From assembly GCF_004136315.1 (NCBI RefSeq), contig NZ_CP029562.1, positions 1,612,001 to 1,676,000 of the forward strand: a DNA stretch of 64,000 nt, in the 5' to 3' direction. Both the position numbers and the translations under genes were made by a program. Below are positions 15,703 to 23,376 of this stretch, one piece after another. Below the pieces are notes generated by a model. It saw only the letters and a list, made by a program, of their open reading frames with translations. It did no database searches and was not told the origin of the DNA. This DNA is from Mesorhizobium sp. Pch-S. GTDB taxonomy: Bacteria; Pseudomonadota; Alphaproteobacteria; Rhizobiales; Rhizobiaceae. Position 1 is the first letter of the stretch. Each line of letters begins with the position of its first letter.

Positions 15703-16623
15703 ATGACCATTCTGACCACAGACGGTCCGGCACCCGACGTCGCCGTTGCAACCGAGTCATCGTCTTCCGCCGTCAGCTGGGGGCCGATCATAGCCGGCGC
15801 GCTCGCCGCTTCGACGCTTACCCTCATCCTTATGCTGCTCGGTTCGGGTCTCGGCCTGACCATGGTTTCGCCGTGGTCGAACGAAGGCGCCAGCGTGACG
15901 ACCTTCGCGGTGTCAACCGCGATCTGGCTGGTCGTCGTGCAATGGCTTTCATCCGGGCTCGGCGGCTACCTGACCGGGCGCCTGCGCGCGAAATGGGTGG
16001 GCATCCACACCGACGAGACCTTTTTCCGCGACACCGCGCACGGCTTCATGGCGTGGGCACTGGCGACGCTGCTGGTCGTCTTCGTGCTTGGCGCGGCGGT
16101 GTCCTCGGCCATCGGCACCGGGGTGCAGGCTGCATCGACCGTGGCCTCCGGTGCTGCGGTCGGCGCCTCCGCGGGTGCTGCATCGAACAGCTCGGCCGAC
16201 AGCGGCGCCACCTCCTATTTCGTGGACGCATTGTTCCGCCCGGATGCTTCGAGGCCTGCGGCACCCGGAGCCGAAGGGGATGCGGCCGCGGCGGCGCAGG
16301 CTTCGCGCATCCTGATCGCCAGTGCCGCCACCGGCGAAGTATCGGCGGACGACAAGGCCTATCTTGGCCAGCTCGTCGCTGCCCGTACCGGCCTTTCCGA
16401 AGCCGATGCGACCGCGCGCGTCACGGCGGTGCTGGCGAAGGTTGATCAGGCCAAGGCCAGCGCCCAGCAAGCTGCCGACACGGCACGCAAGGCCGGCGCG
16501 ACCTTCGCCCTGATCAGTGCGCTGTCGCTGGCACTCGGCGCCTTCATCGCCAGTGCCGCTGCAGCGCTCGGCGGCAGACAGCGCGACGATGAGGAGGCCG
16601 CCTATCTGGTGACATCCCGATAG
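15703..16623 (+). CDS. Multi-pass membrane protein of unknown function, 306 residues
   Basis: No function recognised. Three or four hydrophobic segments lie in the first 140 residues (WGPIIAGALAASTLTLILML, FAVSTAIWLVVVQWLSSGLG, WALATLLVVFVLGAAVSS). A long Ala/Ser-rich middle (~140-265) follows, with an A/K/Q-rich coiled segment (VDQAKASAQQAADTARKAGA), and then a final helix (FALISALSLALGAFIASAAA) and a charged tail. Rhizobial membrane proteins of this layout are annotated as hypothetical. It is coupled to the upstream 25-residue peptide and may share a stress promoter with it. Confidence 0.8.
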   Translation: MTILTTDGPAPDVAVATESSSSAVSWGPIIAGALAASTLTLILMLLGSGLGLTMVSPWSNEGASVTTFAVSTAIWLVVVQWLSSGLGGYLTGRLRAKWVGIHTDETFFRDTAHGFMAWALATLLVVFVLGAAVSSAIGTGVQAASTVASGAAVGASAGAASNSSADSGATSYFVDALFRPDASRPAAPGAEGDAAAAAQASRILIASAATGEVSADDKAYLGQLVAARTGLSEADATARVTAVLAKVDQAKASAQQAADTARKAGATFALISALSLALGAFIASAAAALGGRQRDDEEAAYLVTSR

Positions 16624-16684
16624 GTCGTCGCGCGGGCCTCGGCTTGAACGCCGGGGCCCCATTTTCATGAGGTTGGGACCCTGA

Positions 16685-17944
16685 ATGCAGCGCAAGCTGG
16701 ACCTGCGGACAGGCATTCCCGTGTGGAACGCCTATCGCGCGCCGCGCGTATCGGCGCAAACGCTGACACGGGACGTCAAATGCGACGTGCTGGTGGTCGG
16801 GCTGGGCATCAGCGGCGCGATGATCGCCGAAGCGCTGACCGCGCAGGGCCTCTCCGTCATCGGCGTCGACCGGCGCGGCATCATGCTGGGCTCGACGCCG
16901 GCAACCACAGCGCTGGTGCAGTTCGAGATCGATCAACCGCTTTCCGAACTCGGCCGACAGATCGGACAGGCCGACGCGGCACAGGCATGGCGGCGTTCAC
17001 GGCTTGCCGTGACCAATCTTCGGGGTCGCATCAGCGAGCTCGGCATCCGCTGCGACATGACGACGGCACCATCCCTGTATCTGGCGGGAGACGCACTCGA
17101 TCGCACGGAGTTGCGTGAGGAAGCCGAGGCCAGGGCCAGCATCGGCATCCGCGCCACCTATCTCACGCCGACGGTGCTGAAGGAGACATTCGGCATCACG
17201 CGCAAAGGCGCGATCCTCAGCCAGGACAATCTCGCCCTCGATCCGCGCAAGCTCACCGCCGGCCTGCTGAACAAGGCGCTCGAAGGAAAGGCGCGCTTCT
17301 ACACGCCGGTGGAGGTGATCGCGCTTGCCCCCGAATCCGACCGGGTGGGCGTGGAAACCCGGGGCGGGCCGGCCATTTCAGCAAGGCACGTCGTGCTCGC
17401 CACCGGCTATGAACTGCTGGGTATGGTGCCCTCGCACACGCATTCCATCATCTCCACCTATGCCATCGCGACGAAACCACAGAAGGGAAAGCTCTGGCCG
17501 GGCGGAGCCCTGATCTGGGAGGCCTCCGATCCGTATCTCTACATGCGGGCAACCGCCGACGGACGCGTGATATGCGGCGGCGAAGACGAGGACTTCGCCG
17601 ATGAAGAGAGCCGCGACAGCCTGCTGGCCGACAAGGCGCGAACGTTGTCGGGCAAGTTGAAGACCCTGTTCCCGCAACTGGATGCAAGGGCGGAATTCGC
17701 CTGGGCCGGGTCCTTCGGAACCACGACCACGGGCCTGCCCTATATCGGCGAACTGCCCGGCTATCCCGGCATCTTCGCGGCGCAAGGCTATGGCGGCAAC
17801 GGCATCACCTATTCGCAGATCGCGTCGGAACTGATCGCCACGGCCATCGCAGGCGGCGAGGATGGCGACGCAAGGCTGTTTGCGTTTGACCGGACCAGCA
17901 TGATGCGTCGGCTGACGGACATGGCAGGCAAGCTCGCCGGCTGA
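16685..17944 (+). CDS. FAD-dependent oxidoreductase (DAO/glycine oxidase family)
   Basis: A 419-residue flavoprotein. The dinucleotide-binding motif VVGLGISGAMIAEAL begins near residue 37 and is followed by the acidic strand end IGVDRR. The C-terminal FAD contact reads GLPYIGELPGYPGIFAAQGY with GGNGITYSQIAS. This is the D-amino-acid-oxidase/glycine-oxidase-like fold, here without the C-terminal Rieske domain that some close relatives have. The substrate is an amine or amino acid by family, not identified. It stands alone downstream of the membrane protein. Confidence 0.87.
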   Translation: MQRKLDLRTGIPVWNAYRAPRVSAQTLTRDVKCDVLVVGLGISGAMIAEALTAQGLSVIGVDRRGIMLGSTPATTALVQFEIDQPLSELGRQIGQADAAQAWRRSRLAVTNLRGRISELGIRCDMTTAPSLYLAGDALDRTELREEAEARASIGIRATYLTPTVLKETFGITRKGAILSQDNLALDPRKLTAGLLNKALEGKARFYTPVEVIALAPESDRVGVETRGGPAISARHVVLATGYELLGMVPSHTHSIISTYAIATKPQKGKLWPGGALIWEASDPYLYMRATADGRVICGGEDEDFADEESRDSLLADKARTLSGKLKTLFPQLDARAEFAWAGSFGTTTTGLPYIGELPGYPGIFAAQGYGGNGITYSQIASELIATAIAGGEDGDARLFAFDRTSMMRRLTDMAGKLAG

Positions 17945-18050
17945 ACCGGACGGATACCTTTCATTCAAGGATGCTGATGTACAGAAGGCGGATCGGCGCT
18001 CCCAACCGGAGCGCGCGACAAGCGAATGCCAGCGCCTTTGAGGAGCCGCA

Positions 18051-19676
18051 TTGGGCCGGTCCCGCATCATCACCATTGCCAGCTGTCTCGCCATCCTGGC
18101 GGGCGCACTTCCGATCCTGGCGACGTTCTACATGTCATGGAAGATCGTCGAGACCCGCAAGCAGACGCAGCTGTCGGATCTTGCCGGCTACGCGCTGGCG
18201 CGCGCCCAGGCGACGTTCGCGGATGCCACCAATGCGCTGGAGCAGGCGAAACAGCTGAAGGACCCTGCCTGCTCACCAGCGCATGTCGATGCCCTGCGCC
18301 GGATTGTCGTCAATACACGCTCGGTCGAAGACATCGGCTATTTCGACAACGGCGCCCTTCAATGCAGTTCGTGGGGGAAGCCGGCAAACGCCGTCACCAG
18401 GTCATCCGCCGACATCACCATGAGCAACGGCATCGGCGTGACCGCCAGCCTTTATCCGCTCATCAGCGGCCGCAGCCCCCTGATGGGCCTGCATTCCGGC
18501 TCCTATGTCGCGCTGACCAACCCCGCGCGCTTCGTCGACATTCCGGCAGCCAGGGATACGAAACTCGCCGTCATGGCCGGAACAACACAGGTGGTCAGCA
18601 CCTTGCACGACCCGGACCTGCAAATGATCCGCAAGGTGGCGGCCGGCACGACGCCAGCCGGCCCGGTCCTGCACGACACCGCTCGGGATCGCGACTGGAC
18701 CGTTGTCGCCACCACGCCGAAGGTCGATGTCTTTCGCGACCTCGGCAATGATCTGAAGCTGCTCCTGCCCGTGGGTGCCGCCACGTCGCTGCTGATGGTT
18801 GGCCTCGTCGTGTGGCTGTCGCGGCGGCGTATGTCCCTGCTCGGCGAGTTGACGACGGCGATCCGCCGCCGCGAATTCATCGTCCACTACCAGCCGATCA
18901 TCGAACTGAAGAGCGGCATATGCGTCGGCGCCGAGACATTGGTGCGCTGGCGGCGCAGCAATGGCGAAACCGTCCGGCCGGATATCTTCATTCCCCTGGC
19001 GGAGGAGAACGGGCTGATCGAGGCCATCACGCAGCAGGTCATCGAGATGGCGGTGAGCGAACTGAAAGATACCCTCGCTGCCGACCGCTCGCTGCACATC
19101 GCCATCAACCTTGCCGCCGATGACATCCGCTCCGGCCATGTGCTGCCTTTCATGGCCAGGCTGCTGGAGGCCAACGACGTTCACCCGCAGCAACTCTGGC
19201 TGGAAGCGACCGAACGCGGTTTCATGAACGCGGCACAGGCCCGCACCACGCTGGAAAAGGCGAGACAGTCGGGCCATTCCGTCGCCATCGACGACTTCGG
19301 CACCGGTTATTCGAGCCTGCAATATCTGCAGGACCTGCCGCTCGATGCCTTGAAGATCGACAAGTCCTTCGTCGACATCATCGGCACCGACGCCGCCACC
19401 AGCGCGATCACGCCCCACATCATCGACATCGCGAAAACGCTGGACCTGTTCATCGTTGCGGAGGGTGTCGAACGGCAGGAACAGGCCGACTACCTCGCGC
19501 AGCGCGGCGTGCACTATGCGCAGGGCTGGCTGTTCTCCAGGCCTCTGCCCAAAGCCGAATTCATCGAATTCTACCAGGACCGCCAGCAGGCGAAGGGGTC
19601 GGCGCCGGAAGTCATCCAACGTCCCGAGGGCCGGCATGCTGCCGGCGGAGCGACGCCTTTGCCGCGAAGTGTCTAA
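18051..19676 (+). CDS. Cyclic-di-GMP phosphodiesterase with periplasmic CSS domain and EAL domain
   Basis: A 541-residue inner-membrane enzyme expected to hydrolyse c-di-GMP to pGpG. Helix 1 (ITIASCLAILAGALPILATF) and helix 2 (LLLPVGAATSLLMVGLVVWL) flank a ~200-residue periplasmic sensor with the two cysteines of the CSS class (PACSPAH and LQCSSWG). The EAL domain (~285-525) shows ETL in place of EAL, then NLAADD, LEATERGF, DDFGTGYSSLQYL, KIDKSFV, EGVE and QGWLFSRPLP, so the metal and catalytic residues are kept. The start is TTG with GAGGAG upstream. There is no GGDEF domain. By analogy with PdeC-type enzymes, activity may follow the redox state of the cysteine pair. Confidence 0.9.
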   Translation: MGRSRIITIASCLAILAGALPILATFYMSWKIVETRKQTQLSDLAGYALARAQATFADATNALEQAKQLKDPACSPAHVDALRRIVVNTRSVEDIGYFDNGALQCSSWGKPANAVTRSSADITMSNGIGVTASLYPLISGRSPLMGLHSGSYVALTNPARFVDIPAARDTKLAVMAGTTQVVSTLHDPDLQMIRKVAAGTTPAGPVLHDTARDRDWTVVATTPKVDVFRDLGNDLKLLLPVGAATSLLMVGLVVWLSRRRMSLLGELTTAIRRREFIVHYQPIIELKSGICVGAETLVRWRRSNGETVRPDIFIPLAEENGLIEAITQQVIEMAVSELKDTLAADRSLHIAINLAADDIRSGHVLPFMARLLEANDVHPQQLWLEATERGFMNAAQARTTLEKARQSGHSVAIDDFGTGYSSLQYLQDLPLDALKIDKSFVDIIGTDAATSAITPHIIDIAKTLDLFIVAEGVERQEQADYLAQRGVHYAQGWLFSRPLPKAEFIEFYQDRQQAKGSAPEVIQRPEGRHAAGGATPLPRSV

Positions 19677-19882
19677 CGACCAAGGGGGCGGCGCGAGAGC
19701 TCGATCAGTTCCTTCTCGTCGCGAATGCCGAGCTGATAGTTCGCGATGATGCGCGAAGCCCGTTTTTCCCTGTCGTCGTCGGTTTCGCCGTCAACTGCAG
19801 TCGCCGCAAAGACCTTCATCAGCAGGTCGACTTCATCGGGCAAAAGGACCGCGGCGTCTTCGAGCTTTTGTCGGATAGGCAC
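19673..19882 (-). CDS. Small conserved-type hypothetical protein, 69 residues
   Basis: Acidic, probably helical protein (MPIRQKLEDAAVLLPDEVDL.. and DDDREKRASRIIANYQLGIR) with no recognised domain. Its stop codon overlaps by four bases the stop of the convergent phosphodiesterase gene. Together with the next two leftward genes it forms a group of short proteins with no visible membrane or secretion signals. Confidence 0.65.
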   Translation of the reverse strand: MPIRQKLEDAAVLLPDEVDLLMKVFAATAVDGETDDDREKRASRIIANYQLGIRDEKELIELSRRPLGR

Positions 19883-19935
19883 GTCTTATCCCTCGCAAAC
19901 AGGTGGATGCCCGGAAGCCTCTCCGGGCATGTCAT

Positions 19936-20313
19936 CTAAATATGCGATTTCTGAGACATGGCCACAGCTTTTCGAGCTTCGCGCGTGCGCAACCTTGTCG
20001 GATGCGCGCGCCGCAGCGGGTTGAAATTGTCCGGCTCTATCGCCGCCAGCTCCCTGGCGACACGGTCGCGCAGCTTGCCGCGCTGTACGATCCTTCTTTG
20101 CTTGTGGGCCGCCACGACGAAGGCGTCGAATGCCACCCTCGGTGTGCACCAGCCCTGCCCGGCCTGCTCGGCAAGGCACGCGGCGCTGCGGTAGAACTCG
20201 CAGTCCTTGCTGGGCCAGGCCATGGCCAGGGCCCTGGCGACGTCGTGCAGCGACGAGACATGGAATTCATAGCCGCGCGCGGTTCGAAACAGCACGGGTT
20301 GGAACGGAGTCAT
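19936..20313 (-). CDS. DUF982 family protein, 125 residues
   Basis: Function unknown. Residues ~15-75 follow the DUF982 pattern: VSSLHDVARALAMAWPSKDC, a variable Cys-containing helix, then TPRVAFDAFVVAAHKQRRI. The C-terminal ~45 residues are an Arg-rich extension (PLRRAHPTRLRTREARKAV) not found in the other copies here. The ATG has GGAGG upstream, partly inside the stop of the preceding gene, so the two are coupled. One of three DUF982 genes in the window. Confidence 0.72.
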   Translation of the reverse strand: MTPFQPVLFRTARGYEFHVSSLHDVARALAMAWPSKDCEFYRSAACLAEQAGQGWCTPRVAFDAFVVAAHKQRRIVQRGKLRDRVARELAAIEPDNFNPLRRAHPTRLRTREARKAVAMSQKSHI

Positions 20314-20325
20314 CTGTTCGGCCTC

Positions 20326-20571
20326 CTACACCGCCAGCAATTCGCTGGCTGGTGATTTGCGGCCAAGATAGATGTCCAGGCTCTCGCGGATTTCGGCCTC
20401 GTCGGTCAGGCCTTGCCCGAACAGGTTCATCGTTGCCCTCGCCAGGTCTTCCGCTGCGGGGCTGCCACAATGGAACCCGCGCTGAAGGCAGATGTCGTCG
20501 TAGATTTCCTTGAGGAGTGTCAGGTCGTCAGGGTACGCAATGCCACTCGTGAAGTGACGGGGAGCCGACAT
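20326..20571 (-). CDS. Small hypothetical protein, 81 residues
   Basis: No domain recognised. The protein has two cysteines (DDICLQRGFHCGSP) and a helical C-terminus (GLTDEAEIRESLDIYLGRKS). Its stop codon overlaps the ribosome-binding site of the DUF982 gene, so the two are probably one transcript. Transcription starts in the 290-base gap to 20861, where I see no clear promoter and no other convincing gene. Confidence 0.65.
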   Translation of the reverse strand: MSAPRHFTSGIAYPDDLTLLKEIYDDICLQRGFHCGSPAAEDLARATMNLFGQGLTDEAEIRESLDIYLGRKSPASELLAV

Positions 20572-20861
20572 GGCTTCCTCCCTTCGTTTGGGGCGGAAGC
20601 GCGATCGTCACTCACAGCCGGCGATGCCCTGATAAAACTATCGCCGATGAACGGAGAATGCGCCGTTTTCAGACGTCCGTCTGTATGCAAGTGGACGGAA
20701 ACGATCACTTATGAAGACGGCTCGATTCGAGCATTCGCAGTGTCTTAGGCGCTGCGCTGATCTGCTCGTCCCGTTCAGCCAACTCTTTGCAACCCGTCTT
20801 CCCGGGAAACGCTTGCTGAGATCGACCTCCGGAAAAGACCCCTCAATCCAAGGAGAATCCC

Positions 20862-21008
20862 ATGCTGCGCATCCTGATCCTCGCTTTGTTCGGCTATTGC
20901 GCCTACCGCGTCGGCCGCGAACTCGTCGACAGCGTGCCGGATGATTTCGACATCGTCGGCCCGCCCCAACCGATCCCAGCCCGCACGCGTGGAACCCGCA
21001 GTCGCTGA
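20862..21008 (+). CDS. 48-residue protein with N-terminal membrane helix
   Basis: MLRILILALFGYCAYRVGRE is a single hydrophobic helix followed by a short polar Pro/Arg-rich tail. AAGGAGAATCCC gives a strong ribosome-binding site, which decides the start. Likely a small inner-membrane or secreted peptide of unknown role. The VOC gene follows 24 bases later in the same direction. Confidence 0.6.
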   Translation: MLRILILALFGYCAYRVGRELVDSVPDDFDIVGPPQPIPARTRGTRSR

Positions 21009-21032
21009 CGACAGCGTGCAAAGGAGGAAGCC

Positions 21033-21386
21033 ATGCTCAGGATCGGTTCCATCGTCTGGGGCGTGCGCGATGTGCCGCGCGCCATCGCATTCTGGTGCGC
21101 CGCGCTGAACTACAAGCCGTTGCGGGAACCGTCGCCGGACTGGGCCATCCTCGTGCCGGCTGAAGGACGGGGACAGCAGATGGCGATCACCGTTGTCTCA
21201 TCGGATGCAGCCACGCACCAGCGCCATCACCTCGATCTCTACGCATCCGATCGGAAAGCCGAAGTCGAGCGGTTGCTGTCGCTCGGCGCGCGACGGGTGG
21301 ACTGGCGCTATCCCGAAGGCGCGGACTATGTCGTGCTTGCCGATCCGGACGGAAATACATTCTGCGTGGTGGAGAAACAGGCGTAA
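21033..21386 (+). CDS. VOC-family (glyoxalase/bleomycin-resistance fold) protein
   Basis: A 117-residue single VOC unit: IVWGVRDVPRAIAFWCAALN at the start, HHLDLYASD in the middle, and DYVVLADPDGNTFCVVEK at the end, the usual closing strand of the fold. Members include metal-dependent lyases, dioxygenases and antibiotic-binding proteins, so the exact role cannot be assigned. GGAGGAAG precedes the ATG. The gene lies among unrelated small genes. Confidence 0.85.
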   Translation: MLRIGSIVWGVRDVPRAIAFWCAALNYKPLREPSPDWAILVPAEGRGQQMAITVVSSDAATHQRHHLDLYASDRKAEVERLLSLGARRVDWRYPEGADYVVLADPDGNTFCVVEKQA

Positions 21387-21493
21387 ACGACGGACCGCCT
21401 GCGCAATCCGGGCACATCCCATCAGTGCTTGTTAGAATCGTCGAAAGCTGTTCTGGTCCGGCCGCGGAAAACATCAGGCAATCGAGGGCCGGC

Positions 21494-21676
21494 ATGCAAC
21501 TACATCAGAAGGGCGTCGAGCTGCTTGTCACCCTGATGGATGCGATCGACCATCAGGACAAGCTGAGGCCGACCGATGTCGACTGGTTGCTGCGGGAATC
21601 GGCGCATGTGCTGGGCGAGCTGCTGAAGCGCGATGTTCCCGTCGACAGGCGGGACGAAGTCGCCAACCAGCCGTGA
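21494..21676 (+). CDS. Small hypothetical protein, 60 residues
   Basis: A short, probably helical protein (MQLHQKGVELLVTLMDAIDH.. DVDWLLRESAHVLGELLKRD) with no recognised domain. GAGGGCCGGC precedes the ATG at 21494; the frame runs open to 21425, but that extension has no ribosome-binding site. It ends eight bases before the stop of a convergent proline-rich gene. Confidence 0.5.
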   Translation: MQLHQKGVELLVTLMDAIDHQDKLRPTDVDWLLRESAHVLGELLKRDVPVDRRDEVANQP

Positions 21677-21683
21677 ACCGGCT

Positions 21684-21992
21684 TCAGCGCGTCGGGATCG
21701 GGCCGGGGGCCGGATCCGGCAGCGGTCCGGGCGGCGAAGGTGGCACCGGGTCCGGCACAGGCATCGGCGGCACGGGATATGTCGGTCCGAGACGAGCCTG
21801 TGCGTGAGGCGGAACCTCCTTCACCTCATTCGGATCCGGCACGGGAATTTCCTGTGGTAAAGGTCCTGGTTCCGGCGCCGGTCTGCGCTGAGGCTCCTCA
21901 TCCGGCCTAGGCTGCGGATCGGGTGCTGGCGCCGGCACGTCGGGCTCTGGCAGGTCCGGTACATCCGGCGGTGGTTTTTTCGGATCGGCCAT
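21684..21992 (-). CDS. Proline-rich low-complexity protein, 102 residues
   Basis: About one residue in three is proline, arranged as PxP/PDP/PEP repeats with acidic residues (DVPDLPEPDVPAPAPDPQPR). There is no signal peptide or membrane helix. AGGAGGTTCACC before the ATG (21992) supports translation. Such Pro-rich proteins occur in rhizobia without known function; it may be a flexible linker or scaffold. Confidence 0.6.
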   Translation of the reverse strand: MADPKKPPPDVPDLPEPDVPAPAPDPQPRPDEEPQRRPAPEPGPLPQEIPVPDPNEVKEVPPHAQARLGPTYPVPPMPVPDPVPPSPPGPLPDPAPGPIPTR

Positions 21993-22252
21993 GGTGAACC
22001 TCCTCTGGTCTCGTCCAGAAGGAACCCCGGCCGGGATCTGATGTTCCGAAAAACCGATCATCGCTCTGCATGGCAAGCGACGGCCGCGCCGGCCTGCCTC
22101 TCAACGGGCGCACTCTTTTGGAACGCAGGGACCGTTCGGCTGTTTCAACACAGCTGGCGGTCTTCCCCCGTCGGCAGTACCCTGCCGGTCCGGTGCGTCC
22201 CCTCATTCCGCATCGGGCCGGTTCGCGCGAGAGGCAAAGGCGATCGTGGGCT

Positions 22253-22906
22253 TCAGCCGGCGTCGGCCGGTATGAACGCCAAGGCGAGGATGTGGGACGT
22301 GATCGATATCCTCGTGTCGATGCGCCGGCCATTCGCAAGCGTGACCGTGCCAGCCGGCAGATCGACGGCGATGTCCTCGAAACCGAGCACTTCGCCATCG
22401 AGGGGAAAACTCGCCTTGTAGGCTGCTTCCTTGGCCGCGAAAGCGATCCTGCCGGCGATGGCCGGATCGCAGCCGGCCAGCCTATCGCGGGAATTGAGGA
22501 CCACGGGCTCGAGTTCCGGTGGCAAGGGCAGCGCCGGCTCGATGTCGACGCCGACGCTGCGCATGGTTTCACTGCGCGTGGCAACGGCAATCGCGAAGTC
22601 GGCATCATGGGCGATCGACGCGGCCACGCCGGCCGGCCAGACCGGCTCGCCGGCCTTGCCACGTGGAATGGCAGGACCATCATATCCCAGTTGCCGCAGC
22701 AGCCGGCGGGCCAGCAACCGGCCGGCACCGCTGGCGTCGCGCGCGGCCGCTGTCCTGGACTGGATCGTTTCGCTTTCCGCAGGCAGGATGTGGCGTGCGT
22801 CGCCGGTCTCGATGCGGCGGCAGCCGACAAGCAGGCCGGGTGGCGCCAGCATCGCCAGCGCCTGTTCCAGTGCGCTCGCCTGATGCTGCGAAGGCCGGGC
22901 GCTCAT
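22253..22906 (-). CDS. 4'-phosphopantetheinyl transferase (EntD/Sfp superfamily)
   Basis: A 217-residue enzyme that moves the phosphopantetheine arm of CoA onto a carrier-protein serine. The Mg-binding motif appears as VGVDIEPALPLP (about residues 117-128) and the second motif as FAAKEAAYKASFPLDG, both intact; SIAHDADFAIAVA is the family's preceding strand. It lies 11 bases after the GNAT gene in the same leftward operon as a large carrier-domain synthetase, so that synthetase is its likely client. Confidence 0.9.
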   Translation of the reverse strand: MSARPSQHQASALEQALAMLAPPGLLVGCRRIETGDARHILPAESETIQSRTAAARDASGAGRLLARRLLRQLGYDGPAIPRGKAGEPVWPAGVAASIAHDADFAIAVATRSETMRSVGVDIEPALPLPPELEPVVLNSRDRLAGCDPAIAGRIAFAAKEAAYKASFPLDGEVLGFEDIAVDLPAGTVTLANGRRIDTRISITSHILALAFIPADAG

Positions 22907-22917
22907 GATGCCAGGGC

Positions 22918-23376
22918 CTAACGGCGAAGGTCGAGCTCGGCGATCATCTCGCCATCCTCGTCCAGCCCCTGCTCGACAAAGCCGAAAGAGGCGTAGAGCT
23001 GCTTCGCCGCCGTGTTGGCGGGCTCGTAGCAGATCAAGACCTTGCGCACATGCGCCAGGCCCTCGATTTCGCCGAGCGCCGCCGCGATGCCGGCGCGGCC
23101 GAGACCCCTGCCCTGTTCACGGCGATCGATCATGAAGCGATAGATGTTCGCCTCGTCATCGTTGGACGCGTCGTACATCAGGAAGCCGACGACACGGCCG
23201 TCGGCCACGATCGCGCGCGGCACCGCATCGCCGTCCTCGCCGGCCTCCTCGAGCGAGTCGGCGTTGGAGGCGACGAAGTCCTGCTGCCCGGGAAGCAGTT
23301 CGAGGGCAAGGATCGCCCGGCGGTTCCGGTCGCTGACCGGTTCCAGCACCACCGAAACTGCCTTGCCCACAGTCAT
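22918..23376 (-). CDS. GNAT-family N-acetyltransferase
   Basis: A 152-residue acyltransferase with the acetyl-CoA loop MIDRREQGRGLGRAGI (about residues 84-99) and the closing NTAAKQLYASFGFVEQG. The pattern resembles spermidine/aminoglycoside-type GNATs that acetylate amines. Its start overlaps the stop of the NRPS gene by one base (TGATG), so it is translated with it. That position suggests it modifies the synthetase substrate or product, or protects the host; this is inference. Confidence 0.88.
   Translation of the reverse strand: MTVGKAVSVVLEPVSDRNRRAILALELLPGQQDFVASNADSLEEAGEDGDAVPRAIVADGRVVGFLMYDASNDDEANIYRFMIDRREQGRGLGRAGIAAALGEIEGLAHVRKVLICYEPANTAAKQLYASFGFVEQGLDEDGEMIAELDLRR

Noticed and set aside
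20647..20748. 33-residue frame MNGECAVFRRPSVCKW..
   Set aside because: No ribosome-binding site and it is the tail of a longer shadow frame; not enough support for a gene.
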